A stretch of 64,000 bases of DNA from an uncultured Pelagibacteraceae bacterium (GCA_902540785.1 CACBOA010000001.1:62001-126000); one strand, 5' to 3'. Shown: positions 10,243 through 20,394, counted from the first letter of the stretch. The notes: generated by a model from the sequence alone, not told the origin. Numbers and translations: made by a program.

Positions 10243-10341
10243 ATGTTTGATTGGCTTCTTAAATCTTCCCTGCAAAGGTCTGTAATTTATTTTTTTATAA
10301 TAATTTTTATTATTTTATTAATCTTAACTTTTATATTATAA
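10243..10341 (+). CDS. Putative small single-TM peptide (32 aa)
   Basis: MFDWLLKSSLQRSVIYFFIIIFIILLILTFIL*; between tRNA-Arg and the thioesterase gene. Confidence 0.35.
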   Translation: MFDWLLKSSLQRSVIYFFIIIFIILLILTFIL

Positions 10342-10348
10342 AAATTCT

Positions 10349-10762
10349 ATGACAGATAAATTTGAGCAAATTAGTCTAAAAACAGGATTTATGAAACATA
10401 ATGGTGGAGTTTTATTTAGACAAATTTCTGAAAATCATTATGAGTTTAAAACTACAATAACAAAAAACCATCTAAATTCAGCTGGTATCACTCACGGCGG
10501 TTACCTTGCAGCTTTAATTGATGCTGGTTCTGGTTCAGCCGCTCACAGATCAGCTAAACCTTTGCCATGTGTAACAATTTCATTAGATTTAAAATTTATT
10601 GGTATATCTAAAGTTGGAGATGAAATTATAGGTCATGTAAGAATTTTAAAAAAAACCAAAACTCTCGTGTTTTTATTTTGTGAACTTAAGTGTAACGATG
10701 AAATAATTGCTACTGCGAACGGTATTTGGAAAATCTTAAAGAATAAACCCACTAATATCTAG
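10349..10762 (+). CDS. PaaI-family hotdog thioesterase
   Basis: 137 aa; HLNSAGITHGGYLAALIDAGSGSA hotdog motif. Confidence 0.88.
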   Translation: MTDKFEQISLKTGFMKHNGGVLFRQISENHYEFKTTITKNHLNSAGITHGGYLAALIDAGSGSAAHRSAKPLPCVTISLDLKFIGISKVGDEIIGHVRILKKTKTLVFLFCELKCNDEIIATANGIWKILKNKPTNI

Positions 10763-10989
10763 TGTGTATTTGACTAATTAGTTAAAGATGAAATAAATTG
10801 AATAAAAATTAAATATACCTGAGGAATAAATATTAATTGTTATATAAACTTCATATATGTGCTAAAATAAATTGGTTATTTTTGAAATGAGAACTTTTTA
10901 ACTTCCGATTCGGTCTTGTTTTAGTCTATTTTTGTTCTTTAGGACTAACAACATCTGGTAGGGTAAGAAAAAAGCATACCAAACATAGA

Positions 10990-13473
10990 ATGTCTAAAAA
11001 TAAAATATCAGCAATTCTTGGTCCAACTAATACTGGAAAAACCCATCTCGCAATAGAGACGATGTTGTCTTTTGAAAGTGGTATGATTGGTTTTCCTTTA
11101 AGACTACTAGCGCGTGAGGTCTACGACAAAGTACTTAAAAGGTTAAATAAAGACAGTGTAGCATTAATAACTGGCGAGGAAAAAATTATTCCATCAAATG
11201 CTAAATATTTCCTATGTACTGTTGAGTCTATGCCAATTGATAAACGATTAGATTTTGTTGCTGTTGATGAAATTCAAATGTGCTCAGATCATGAACGAGG
11301 CCATATTTTTACGGATAGACTTTTAAATATGAGAGGTGAAAAATTAACAATGTTTATGGGTTCAAATACAATTAGGAATATTGTTGCCAAACTAGACGAC
11401 GATGTAGAATTTATTAATAGAAATCGTTTGTCAAAACTCTCTTATTCAGGCCACAAGAAAATTTCAAGAATAGAAAGAAAAACTGCTATAATTGCATTTT
11501 CTGCGGAAGAAGTATACGCAATAGCTGAACTTATCAGAAGACAGAGAGGGGGAGCCTCAATCGTTATGGGATCTCTCAGTCCAAAGACTAGAAATGCTCA
11601 AGTTGAATTATATCAATCTGGCGATGTTGATTTTTTAGTTGCAACAGATGCAATTGGGATGGGTATAAATATGGATCTCAATCACGTGTATTTTTCAAAT
11701 TTAAAAAAATTTGATGGAAAAAAATTAAGACGATTAAACTTATCCGAAATTGGTCAAATTGCTGGTAGAGCGGGGAGATATATGAATGATGGAAGTTTTG
11801 GTATAACCGGTCAATGTGGAATAATTAGTCCTGAGAATGTTGAATTACTCGAAAACCATAAATTTGAGGAGATTAGCTATTTATTTTGGAGAAATTCAAA
11901 TTTGAATTTTAATAACTCCACTTCATTAATAAAATCACTAGATGAAAAACCCCACAAAGACTGGTTGAGAAAAATATACGAATGTGAAGATGAAAAAGCC
12001 TTAAAGTTTTTTTTAAAAGACAAAAACTTTGAGAATATCGAGTTCAATCAAGAAAAATTAAGACTTTTGTGGGAATGTTGTCAAATACCAGATTTTGTTA
12101 AAAAAACATACGGTAATCATTATGAGGTAATTGGAAACGTTTTTAAATATTTAAACAGTAAAAAAGGCAAAATTCCTAACGATTATTTGCGATTACAGCT
12201 TATGAAACTTGATAAATTAGATGGAAATGTAGATTCTTTGTCAAATAGAATTGCAAATGTAAGAACTTGGTCATATGTTTCAAATAAAAATAATTGGGTA
12301 GAAGATCATAACTATTGGATAGAAAAAACTAAGTTATTAGAGGACAGACTTTCAGACAGATTGCATGAGGAACTTACAAAAACTTTTATTGATAAACGTG
12401 CAAGTATTCTTGCAAGAGGTTTAAAGCAGGATATGGAGTTTGATACAAAAATTTTAGAAAATAATGATGTAATAATTGACAATCAGTTTATCGGTAAAAT
12501 AAATGGTCTCAAACTAGAATTGGATTTAAAAAAAGGAGCCTTAGAAACTGACATTAAATCTCTAAAAAAAGCCGCCAGACAATCTGTTGGCCCTGAACTC
12601 GAAAAAAGAGTTAAAATTATAATTGATACCGGTCTTGTTGAACTTAAGGATGATTCTAAAATTTATTGGAATAACTCAGCGATCGGAATGTTGACTGCTG
12701 GTAAAGATTATTTAAATCCTAATTTAGAATTAATAGTTGATGATATTTTAGAACAAGATCAGAAGCGAAAATTATCAGATTTTATTGGTAAATGGTTAAA
12801 AAACAAAATTGGTACAGTTTTGAAAAGTCTAATTGATTTAAAGAATATAAAAGAAAAAAATCCATCAACAAAAGCTTTAGCATATCAACTTTATGAAAAT
12901 AACGGTGTAATTAAAAGAGAACAAGTTTCTGAATATTTAGAAAAGTTAGATCAAAATGAAAGAAAAACATTACGCAACATAGGAGTGAAATTTGGAAGAT
13001 ACCACGTTTTTTTATATAAATTAATAAAACCTGATGCTGTTTCCTTAAGGACACTATTATGGAAAAACTATCATCAAAAATATTTCAATTTAAGACCTCC
13101 GACATTTGGTTTGAACTTTTTAAATAATAAGGATTTTAAAAATAAAAATTTCATGCTGTTATGTGGATTTGAAAAATTTGACACCTTTTTTGTTAGAATT
13201 GATATTCTTGAGAGATTGTTTATACAAATATTGAATTCAGATAATAAAGAGGAAAAAAAGATGATCAAAATGGTCCCAGAGATGATTAATCTACTAGGTT
13301 GTAGTAAAGAAAATTTTAAAAAGTTAATTAGTATGATGAACTATAAAATTTTTGAAAAAAATAGCGAACTTTTTTTCAAATATAATCCCCCTAAAAAAAA
13401 CAAAAAGATTTTTTTAAAAAAATTTAATAAAGAAAGTCCCTTTATTGTTCTTAAAAATCTTAATTTAAACTGA
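10990..13473 (+). CDS. SUV3-like superfamily 2 RNA/DNA helicase
   Basis: 827 aa; ILGPTNTGKTHLA (Walker A), VDEIQM (motif II), QIAGRAGRY (motif VI). Confidence 0.88.
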   Translation: MSKNKISAILGPTNTGKTHLAIETMLSFESGMIGFPLRLLAREVYDKVLKRLNKDSVALITGEEKIIPSNAKYFLCTVESMPIDKRLDFVAVDEIQMCSDHERGHIFTDRLLNMRGEKLTMFMGSNTIRNIVAKLDDDVEFINRNRLSKLSYSGHKKISRIERKTAIIAFSAEEVYAIAELIRRQRGGASIVMGSLSPKTRNAQVELYQSGDVDFLVATDAIGMGINMDLNHVYFSNLKKFDGKKLRRLNLSEIGQIAGRAGRYMNDGSFGITGQCGIISPENVELLENHKFEEISYLFWRNSNLNFNNSTSLIKSLDEKPHKDWLRKIYECEDEKALKFFLKDKNFENIEFNQEKLRLLWECCQIPDFVKKTYGNHYEVIGNVFKYLNSKKGKIPNDYLRLQLMKLDKLDGNVDSLSNRIANVRTWSYVSNKNNWVEDHNYWIEKTKLLEDRLSDRLHEELTKTFIDKRASILARGLKQDMEFDTKILENNDVIIDNQFIGKINGLKLELDLKKGALETDIKSLKKAARQSVGPELEKRVKIIIDTGLVELKDDSKIYWNNSAIGMLTAGKDYLNPNLELIVDDILEQDQKRKLSDFIGKWLKNKIGTVLKSLIDLKNIKEKNPSTKALAYQLYENNGVIKREQVSEYLEKLDQNERKTLRNIGVKFGRYHVFLYKLIKPDAVSLRTLLWKNYHQKYFNLRPPTFGLNFLNNKDFKNKNFMLLCGFEKFDTFFVRIDILERLFIQILNSDNKEEKKMIKMVPEMINLLGCSKENFKKLISMMNYKIFEKNSELFFKYNPPKKNKKIFLKKFNKESPFIVLKNLNLN

Positions 13474-13476
13474 TAG

Positions 13477-13890
13477 ATGTTTTTTAAAAAAAAAGAAAAA
13501 GTAGACATTAATAGTAATTTAATTGAGATATGTGCTCTTTTAATTCATGCAGCAAAAATTGATGAACATTTCTCTGACAAAGAGGAAAAAATTATTAAAC
13601 AAACAATGCTTAAAATTGGAGTAAAAAAAGATCATTTAGACAAATTATTTAACGAAGCAATAAAAATTGAGGATAATTCTAATCAAATTCTTAATTTTAC
13701 AAAAGAGGTCAAAAATATGAATGAACAAAATAAAATTCAAATTATTGAAGCATTGTGGAGAATTATTTACTCTAATAAAGAAGCGGACATCTACGAAACA
13801 AGTTTAATGAGAAGGCTTGGAGGATTGTTATATGTCGACAATAAAGTAATGGGAGACATTAAAGAAAAGATAAAAAGTGAGAATTTATAA
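13477..13890 (+). CDS. TerB-like (tellurite resistance B family) protein
   Basis: 137 aa; [25 protein letters not shown] pattern. Confidence 0.75.
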   Translation: MFFKKKEKVDINSNLIEICALLIHAAKIDEHFSDKEEKIIKQTMLKIGVKKDHLDKLFNEAIKIEDNSNQILNFTKEVKNMNEQNKIQIIEALWRIIYSNKEADIYETSLMRRLGGLLYVDNKVMGDIKEKIKSENL

Positions 13891-14216
13891 TGACATATTT
13901 AGTTAATGATAAATGTATTAAATGTAAGCTGACTGATTGTGTTGATGTTTGCCCGGTTGATTGTTTTTATGAAGGTAAAAATATGCTTGTAATTAAACCC
14001 GATGAGTGTATAGATTGTGGCGTTTGTGAACCTGAATGTCCAGTGGATGCAATTCAAGCAGACACAGAGCCAGGTAGCGACAAATGGTTAGAGATCAACA
14101 AAAAATATTCTGAAATCTGGCCGAATATAAGCGAAAAAAAAGATCCACCTTCGGATCATGAAAAATATAGAGATGAGCAAGATAAGTTTGAAAAATATTT
14201 TAAAGAGAACATTTAA
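13890..14216 (+). CDS. fdxA: FdxA-type ferredoxin
   Basis: 108 aa; [18 protein letters not shown] and [16 protein letters not shown] cluster motifs. Confidence 0.92.
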   Translation: MTYLVNDKCIKCKLTDCVDVCPVDCFYEGKNMLVIKPDECIDCGVCEPECPVDAIQADTEPGSDKWLEINKKYSEIWPNISEKKDPPSDHEKYRDEQDKFEKYFKENI

Positions 14217-15042
14217 AAATAAATCAAAAAAAACAAAAAAGGTGACTAAAACAAAAGTTACCAAAAGCATAAAAAAACCAGTCAAAAAAATAAAAAAATT
14301 AGTAAAACCAAAATCTAAAAAAATTATTCAAAAAAAACAAAATAAAAGTAGTCAAAAAAATATAGAGTTAAAACAAGATAACTTAAGAATTTCCAAGGGG
14401 ACTGAAATTAAACCTGAGATAAAAAAAGTGAATAAACAAGCGACTGAAAAAAGAGAATATAAAATAAAAGATTATGTTGTTTATCCTAAACATGGTGTTG
14501 GACAAATATCTGAATTTAAAAAAATTAGTATTGGCGGAATCGATGTTGAAACATACGTAATTAAATTTGAGAAAGATAAAGCTAATGGCATGGTTCCAGT
14601 CAATAAACAATCTCACCTTCGTCCATTGGCTACCATCAACCAAGTTAACAAATGTGTTTCAATTTTGAAAAGTAAACCCAAAATTAAAAGATCAATGTGG
14701 AGTAGGAGAGCACAAGAATATGAGGCTAAAATTTCCTCAGGTAAAATTTATGAATTGGCAGAGGTAGTAAGAGATTTAAATAAAGGTGACGATTTAATGG
14801 TCGACCAATCCTATAGTGAAAGACAACTTTTTGAAAAAGCTTATGAAAGGATTTTATCTGAATTTAAAATAATATTAAATATATCTTTGGAAGATACCCA
14901 AAAAAAATTGGATAAAGCATTAAAAAGAAACTTAGATGGCCAAAATAAACAAGAGGCTACAGCAATTAAAAGTTCGGCATCTGAAATTCAAGATGAAGAG
15001 CCAATTTCAGAAAGCGATAATGACGAACCTGTTGAAGACTAA
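14158..15042 (+). CDS. CarD family transcriptional regulator with Lys-rich N-terminal extension
   Basis: CarD domain ([23 protein letters not shown]...), preceded by ~80 aa dominated by K/T/S; 5' end overlaps fdxA (exact start 14158 or 14173 uncertain). Confidence 0.88.
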   Translation: MKNIEMSKISLKNILKRTFKNKSKKTKKVTKTKVTKSIKKPVKKIKKLVKPKSKKIIQKKQNKSSQKNIELKQDNLRISKGTEIKPEIKKVNKQATEKREYKIKDYVVYPKHGVGQISEFKKISIGGIDVETYVIKFEKDKANGMVPVNKQSHLRPLATINQVNKCVSILKSKPKIKRSMWSRRAQEYEAKISSGKIYELAEVVRDLNKGDDLMVDQSYSERQLFEKAYERILSEFKIILNISLEDTQKKLDKALKRNLDGQNKQEATAIKSSASEIQDEEPISESDNDEPVED

Positions 15043-15085
15043 AAAAAAACGCCTCTCACACATAACGTTATGAGAAGCGTTTTTA
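15041..15085. terminator. Bidirectional Rho-independent terminator between carD and the 25-aa basic peptide gene
   Basis: AACGCcTCTCA-cacataacgtta-TGAGAaGCGTT stem (11 bp with one mismatch) flanked by A9 on one side and a T-run on the other. Confidence 0.85.
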
Positions 15086-15103
15086 ATAAAGAATACTAAG
15101 TTA

Positions 15104-15181
15104 TTATCTTCTTCTTCTTTTTTTAGCTTTTTTCTTAGCTTTTTTCTTAGCCTTCTTTGCTTTTTTTCTTCTTTTAGCCAT
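15104..15181 (-). CDS. Very small Lys/Arg/Ala-rich basic peptide (25 aa)
   Basis: MAKRRKKAKKAKKKAKKKAKKRRRR* with tandem stops; SD-like AAGGGAG 7-8 nt upstream (ctaaaaagggagctaaagATG); own terminator downstream. Confidence 0.75.
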   Translation of the reverse strand: MAKRRKKAKKAKKKAKKKAKKRRRR

Positions 15182-15203
15182 CTTTAGCTCCCTTTTTAGT
15201 TAA

Positions 15204-15223
15204 ACGAATCAAAATTGATTCGT
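15204..15223. promoter_or_regulatory. Perfect palindrome ACGAATCAA-AA-TTGATTCGT upstream of the basic peptide gene
   Basis: acgaatcaaaattgattcgt, 9-bp arms, 2-nt centre, ~23 bp upstream of the peptide ATG; a TTGACA-like element lies further upstream on the minus strand. Confidence 0.5.
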
Positions 15224-15379
15224 AATTACTTATTTTTATTTTTTTATACACGTTATGTCAATTCTTTAATTGAAGTTAAAATTTTTATAAAAATTTTTTA
15301 AATTCAAAAATATTTTTATAATTTTAATGTATAAAAAAGTTAATGTTTATGCGCTTAATAATCAAATTTTTTACTTTGA

Positions 15380-17125
15380 TTAATAAAGTTTTTCTAAATC
15401 TTCTTTATATTTTTCTAAAATTTTTTTTCTTTTTAATTTCAAAGTTGGTGTTAACATTCCATTTTCAATTGTAAATTCTTCTTTTATTAATATAAATTTT
15501 TTTACTTTTTCTACTAATGATAAAGTTTTATTTAAATCTTCCAAATAAATTTCAATTTCTTTCTTAATTTCACTACTTTCACTCACAATCAATGCAACTA
15601 GATATGTTTTTTTATCTCCATATACAAAACTTTGTTTAATTTTTTCATTTAAACATAATAAATTTTCAATTTTGGAAGGTGATATGTTATCTCCACCAAG
15701 ATTGACGATTATTTCTTTTTTTCTATCTGTTATTTTTAAATTTCCCTCTTTTGTAATTTCACCTATGTCCCCAGTATGTAACCAGCCATCTCTAATTACT
15801 TCATCTGTTTCTTTCTTTTTATTCCAGTAACCTAGCATAATGTTTTCACCTTTAACTAGGATCTCACCATCTTCGGCAATTTTTACTTGATTAGTTTTGA
15901 AAGGGGGCCCCACTGTTTCGATCTTAATTTTTCCAGGAATATTACAACTAACAACAGGAGAGGCTTCAGTTAATCCATATCCTTGCAAAGTTGGTAATCC
16001 TATAGAATTTAAAAATTCACCAATTTTTTGATCTAAGGCACCCCCTCCAGAAACAAAAGCCTTTAATTTACCCCCAAATTGATTTTTAATTTTTCTTCTT
16101 ACCAATTTTTCACAGAAAAAATTAATAAAATTTTCTTTCAAACTAAATTTACTTTTATTTAGTTTTTTAATCCCAAGTGAAATAGTATATGAAATCAGCT
16201 TCTTCTTAATACCTTTTTGTTTTGTGAAATTCATAAAAATTTTACTATATAAATTTTGATAAAATCTAGGGACTGCTGTCATTATTGTTGGTTTTGCAAC
16301 TGACATATTAGATAATAATTTTTCCAGACTTTCAGCATAATAAACTTTTGCACCAAGTGAAATTTGAACAAATTGAACTGCATGTTCATATGAATGAGAT
16401 AGTGGTAACCACGTTAGAAAGACTGGTTTCTCATTTTTAAATAAAGGTACTAAAATATCTAATGCTCCCTCGCAATTGGATAAAATTCCTCCATGACTCA
16501 ACATTACTCCTTTTGGGTTTCCAGTCGTTCCAGATGTATAGATAATACATGCAAGATCATTTCGTTTTAGATCAGAATTAACAGAATGTAGAATTTTAAA
16601 GTTTTCATCAATCAAATTATTTTTATAATTAGTAAAGATATTGTGAAAAAGATCTGCCTCTTCATTAATTCCATCTATTGATATAAGTTTTATATCTTTA
16701 GTAATATATTTCTTGATCTTATCAAATTGTTCTTGATTAGAAACAATACAAACTTTCGGCGAACAGTCTTTAATTATATATTCATAATCTTTATCAGAGT
16801 AAGTAGTAAATAAAGGTACTGTTACTCCACCCGCATTCATAATTGATAAATCAGAAACTAACCATTCTGGTCTATTTTCTGAAAGTAATATACATCTATC
16901 ACCTTTAGAAATTTTTTTTTTTAGATAATTAGATAATATTCTTATATACCCGTCTATCAATCTCCAAGAATACGAGGTTGGCTCTCTTAATTTAACTAAT
17001 TCATGATCTTTAGGTTTGAGATTTGTTAAAAACGCTGGCTCGTTTAAACTGTATTTTTTTGGAATATTTTCCTCTGATTTTCTAAAAAAAAGTTCTACTA
17101 AACTATTTATGTGTTTTAGTTCCAT
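15380..17125 (-). CDS. Long-chain acyl-CoA synthetase (AMP-binding)
   Basis: 581 aa; IIYTSGTTGNPKGVMLSH, LQGYGLTEASPVVSCN, GWLHTGDIGE. Confidence 0.92.
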   Translation of the reverse strand: MELKHINSLVELFFRKSEENIPKKYSLNEPAFLTNLKPKDHELVKLREPTSYSWRLIDGYIRILSNYLKKKISKGDRCILLSENRPEWLVSDLSIMNAGGVTVPLFTTYSDKDYEYIIKDCSPKVCIVSNQEQFDKIKKYITKDIKLISIDGINEEADLFHNIFTNYKNNLIDENFKILHSVNSDLKRNDLACIIYTSGTTGNPKGVMLSHGGILSNCEGALDILVPLFKNEKPVFLTWLPLSHSYEHAVQFVQISLGAKVYYAESLEKLLSNMSVAKPTIMTAVPRFYQNLYSKIFMNFTKQKGIKKKLISYTISLGIKKLNKSKFSLKENFINFFCEKLVRRKIKNQFGGKLKAFVSGGGALDQKIGEFLNSIGLPTLQGYGLTEASPVVSCNIPGKIKIETVGPPFKTNQVKIAEDGEILVKGENIMLGYWNKKKETDEVIRDGWLHTGDIGEITKEGNLKITDRKKEIIVNLGGDNISPSKIENLLCLNEKIKQSFVYGDKKTYLVALIVSESSEIKKEIEIYLEDLNKTLSLVEKVKKFILIKEEFTIENGMLTPTLKLKRKKILEKYKEDLEKLY

Positions 17126-17129
17126 AACA

Positions 17130-17214
17130 TGGTGGGCGAAGAGAGAATCGAACTCTCACTTCTTGCGAAACACGATTTTGAGTCGTGCGCGTCTACCAGT
17201 TCCGCCATTCGCCC
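17130..17214 (-). tRNA. tRNA-Leu (anticodon CAA)
   Basis: Reverse strand GGGCGAATGGCGGAACTGGTAGACGC...ACGACTCAAAATCGT...GTTCGATTC...TCGCCCACCA; long variable arm, encoded CCA. Confidence 0.94.
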
Positions 17215-17273
17215 ATAATTGTTTAATAATTTATTAAATAGTATAAGAACTAAAATTATATTAAAACCAAAAA

Positions 17274-17879
17274 ATGTTTAATAATCTTTATAAAAAGTGT
17301 TTAGATTTAGCGGCACACAAAAGTTCAAAATATTACTTAGCAATTGTATCTTTTGTTGAAAGTTCTTTTTTTCCAATTCCTCCTGACGTTATGGTCATAC
17401 CGATGGTGATCTCAAAAAAGAATGATTTTATCAAAATCTTTCTTATAACAACGATTTTTTCTGTTATAGGTGGTATGTTAGGTTATTTAATAGGAGCTTT
17501 CTTTTTCGATTTTGGATCACAAATTATGAGTTTTTATGGATATGAAAATAAATTATCTAATATCAAAGAAAATTTAGTTAATAGTGATGGCTTTTATGCC
17601 TGGCTAGGTATACTTTTTTTAGCAGGATTTACACCTCTTCCCTATAAAGTTTTTACCATTGCAAGTGGCCTAATAAGTTTTAATTTTTTTATATTCATCT
17701 TTATTAGTTTGGTTTCAAGAGGGTTGAGATTTTTTATAGTCTCATACCTCTCTTATAAGTTTGGGAATTTATTTACTGAATTTATGGAAAAGCACGGGTC
17801 AAAATGGTTTACAATAATTGGATTATTAATTGTTATAATTGGCCTATTGATTTATCTAATTATAAAATTTTATGTTTGA
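17274..17879 (+). CDS. YqaA/DedA-like membrane protein
   Basis: 201 aa; FVESSFFPIPPDVMVIPM and FTPLPYKVFTIASG motifs. Confidence 0.82.
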   Translation: MFNNLYKKCLDLAAHKSSKYYLAIVSFVESSFFPIPPDVMVIPMVISKKNDFIKIFLITTIFSVIGGMLGYLIGAFFFDFGSQIMSFYGYENKLSNIKENLVNSDGFYAWLGILFLAGFTPLPYKVFTIASGLISFNFFIFIFISLVSRGLRFFIVSYLSYKFGNLFTEFMEKHGSKWFTIIGLLIVIIGLLIYLIIKFYV

Positions 17880-18357
17880 TTTAAAAAATGAATTCTACTT
17901 AAAACTTATTTTAATTATTAGCTTTACTGCATTAATTTTTGCGTATTTCGTAGAACATATTTTAGGTCATCAACCATGTAATTTATGCATTATTGAAAGA
18001 ATTCCTTATGGGATAAGTATAATCTTAATTGCAATAATTTTTATCATAAAGAAAAATCAAAAATTTTTAACTTTGTTGTTAATTTTTACCTTTGCCTTTT
18101 CGTTTACAATTTCTATTTACCATTATGGGATTGAGCAAGGTTTTTTTGAGGAATCAACCGTGTGTAGCGCAAGAAATTTTACAGAAAATATAACTAAAGA
18201 AGATTTACTTAAAGAGTTAAGTAAAAAAACTATAAGCTGTAAAGATGTGACATTTAGGTTTTTTGGATTTTCTCTAACGAGTATTAATATTGTACTAAGT
18301 TTATTATTTATTATAACTCTCATAAAAATTTTTATAAAATATGAAAAAAACAAGTAA
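17872..18357 (+). CDS. dsbB: Disulfide bond formation protein B
   Basis: 161 aa; four TMs, HILGHQPCNLCIIERIPY. Confidence 0.88.
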   Translation: MFDLKNEFYLKLILIISFTALIFAYFVEHILGHQPCNLCIIERIPYGISIILIAIIFIIKKNQKFLTLLLIFTFAFSFTISIYHYGIEQGFFEESTVCSARNFTENITKEDLLKELSKKTISCKDVTFRFFGFSLTSINIVLSLLFIITLIKIFIKYEKNK

Positions 18358-18871
18358 CAAAGTTGAAGAATTTATAAGAGTTGATCATGCAGGTGAAAGA
18401 GGGGCTGTCAAAATTTATGAAGGTCAGCTTTTGGCTTTAAATACAATTGTTAAGAATGAGGATCTAAAAAAGACAATTGAAGACATGAAAGAGCATGAGG
18501 TAGAACATTGTCAATTTTTTGAAAATGAAATAAAAAAAAGAAATATTAAACCTACAAAATTTTTACCTTTATGGGACTTAATGGGTATAGGTTTAGGATT
18601 TGGATCAACATTATTAGGAAAAAAAGCAGCAATGTTGTGTACTGCATCAGTTGAAGAAGTGATAGACAAACATTATTTAGATCAAATTAATCAGTTAGGC
18701 CCAGAAGAAAAAGAATTGAAAAAAAAAATAACTAAATTTAGACAAGATGAGCTAGATCACAAAGATATAGCCTATGAGGAGGGTGCATCAAAAAAAGGTT
18801 TTTACTCAATTATGGACAAAATAATTAAAACAGGTTCTAAAATAGCTATTCGTATTTCAGAAAAAGTTTAG
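18341..18871 (+). CDS. coq7: Demethoxyubiquinone hydroxylase (COQ7 family)
   Basis: 176 aa; IRVDHAGERGAVKIYEGQL, EHEVEHCQFF, ELDHKDIA di-iron motifs. Confidence 0.92.
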   Translation: MKKTSNKVEEFIRVDHAGERGAVKIYEGQLLALNTIVKNEDLKKTIEDMKEHEVEHCQFFENEIKKRNIKPTKFLPLWDLMGIGLGFGSTLLGKKAAMLCTASVEEVIDKHYLDQINQLGPEEKELKKKITKFRQDELDHKDIAYEEGASKKGFYSIMDKIIKTGSKIAIRISEKV

Positions 18872-18874
18872 AGA

Positions 18875-19444
18875 CTAAGCCTCAAGCTCAACATCCCAAT
18901 ACAAATAATCCATCCAACTTTTATGTAAATAATTTGGAGGAAAATTTTTTCCATTACGATGTAGATCTTCTGTTGAAGGTTGATAAGGGTGCTGACTTAA
19001 CTTCATTCCTGATGTTTTTAAAAGTTTACCACCCTTTTTAACATTACATTCAGAACAAGCTGTTACAACATTATCCCAATTAGTTTCTCCCCCTTTAGAT
19101 CTTGGCAATAAGTGATCAAAAGTTAGCTCTTCACCACTACCACAATATTGACAAGAAAATTTATCTCTTAGAAAAACGTTAAATCTTGTAAAACTTGGTT
19201 TAGTTTGAGGCACAATATAATTTTTTAATGCAATAACGCTCGGGAGCTGCATATTAAAAGATGGACTTCTAATTATTCTGTCATAACTACTTACTATAAT
19301 AACTCTATCTAAAAATACCGACTTGACAGTATCTTGCCAAGACCACAAGGATAAAGGATAGTAGCTTAGCGGTCTATAATCTGCATTTAAAACTAATGCA
19401 GGACATTTTTCTAAAGAAACATTTTGTTCAACAAAATTATTCAT
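18875..19444 (-). CDS. HNH endonuclease
   Basis: 189 aa; CQYCGSGEELTFDHLLPRSKGGETNWDNVVTACSECN. Confidence 0.92.
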   Translation of the reverse strand: MNNFVEQNVSLEKCPALVLNADYRPLSYYPLSLWSWQDTVKSVFLDRVIIVSSYDRIIRSPSFNMQLPSVIALKNYIVPQTKPSFTRFNVFLRDKFSCQYCGSGEELTFDHLLPRSKGGETNWDNVVTACSECNVKKGGKLLKTSGMKLSQHPYQPSTEDLHRNGKNFPPNYLHKSWMDYLYWDVELEA

Positions 19445-19481
19445 AAATAATAGTAGCTTAATTAAAAAATTATTTCAATAA

Positions 19482-20141
19482 TTAGCGATTATTAAATTTT
19501 TCTAAAATATAATTTAATCCTATGCTTGAAGCTTCTACTGGGATATGATGTCCACAGTTTTTTATAAGTTGTGTTTCAACATTAACATTATTCCTAATAA
19601 AAAAATCCTTAGCTTCAAGCAAAAAATTAGGTGAAACTATTTCATCTGCGTCACCATGAATCATCAAAATATCTGCATCAACATTCTTTTTTTTCTTTAA
19701 ATATTCTTGATTGATTATTTTTCCTGAAAAACCTACTACACAGTTGTATCTTTTATCAGAAATTAAACCTAAGTTTAATGACATCATGCAACCTTGGCTA
19801 AAACCAGATAAACAAATTTTATCATTTTCTAAGTTAAATTGATTTTTTATTTCGTCTATAAATTTGTTTAGTTTAGTTTCTGCTTTTTTTGATTCATTTA
19901 GAATATATTCTGGTTCATCCTTTGATAAATCAAACCACTGATAACCTGCAGGATTTATTGCACATTTTTCATGACCGTTCGGACAAATAAAAATTGTATT
20001 AGGCAAATGACGTCTCCAGCCTAAAGATAGCATACTAATATCTTGACCATCACCTCCGTACCCATGAAGTAAAATTATTGCATTCTCAATTTCTAAACCC
20101 TTCTCAGGTTTCAATATTATTGCGTCAAGACAAAATGTCAT
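19482..20141 (-). CDS. Phospholipase/carboxylesterase family alpha/beta hydrolase
   Basis: 219 aa; LLHGYGGDGQDI, LSGFSQGCMMSL, HGDADEIV. Confidence 0.87.
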   Translation of the reverse strand: MTFCLDAIILKPEKGLEIENAIILLHGYGGDGQDISMLSLGWRRHLPNTIFICPNGHEKCAINPAGYQWFDLSKDEPEYILNESKKAETKLNKFIDEIKNQFNLENDKICLSGFSQGCMMSLNLGLISDKRYNCVVGFSGKIINQEYLKKKKNVDADILMIHGDADEIVSPNFLLEAKDFFIRNNVNVETQLIKNCGHHIPVEASSIGLNYILEKFNNR

Positions 20142-20190
20142 AGTTTATAATTAATGTTTTTTTATTTTAAAAACACCCTACAATAACTAA

Positions 20191-20394
20191 ATGATTTCTG
20201 GAATAATTTTAAAAGTGCTATCAATAGCACTACTAATAGTCGTAGGAATAGTCCTTATACTTGGAATTGGAACTTTGTTTAAAGGAGGAGAGACTAGTAA
20301 AAAATACTCAAACAAATTAATGCAGTTGAGGGTAATATTACAATTTATTGCTATTATCGTGCTAGTGGGCTTTGCGTATTTTTTTAAAAACTAA
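20191..20394 (+). CDS. HIG1-domain twin-TM protein
   Basis: 67 aa; two TMs flanking SNKLMQLRVILQ. Confidence 0.8.
   Translation: MISGIILKVLSIALLIVVGIVLILGIGTLFKGGETSKKYSNKLMQLRVILQFIAIIVLVGFAYFFKN

Noticed and set aside
10763-10989. Possible ncRNA/riboswitch before the helicase gene
   Set aside because: No convincing conserved core or stable stems recognised by eye; covariance search (Infernal/Rfam) would be needed.
14088-14285. Minus-strand 65-aa Phe-rich ORF
   Set aside because: Reverse complement of the Lys-rich carD tail (AAA to TTT), composition artefact.
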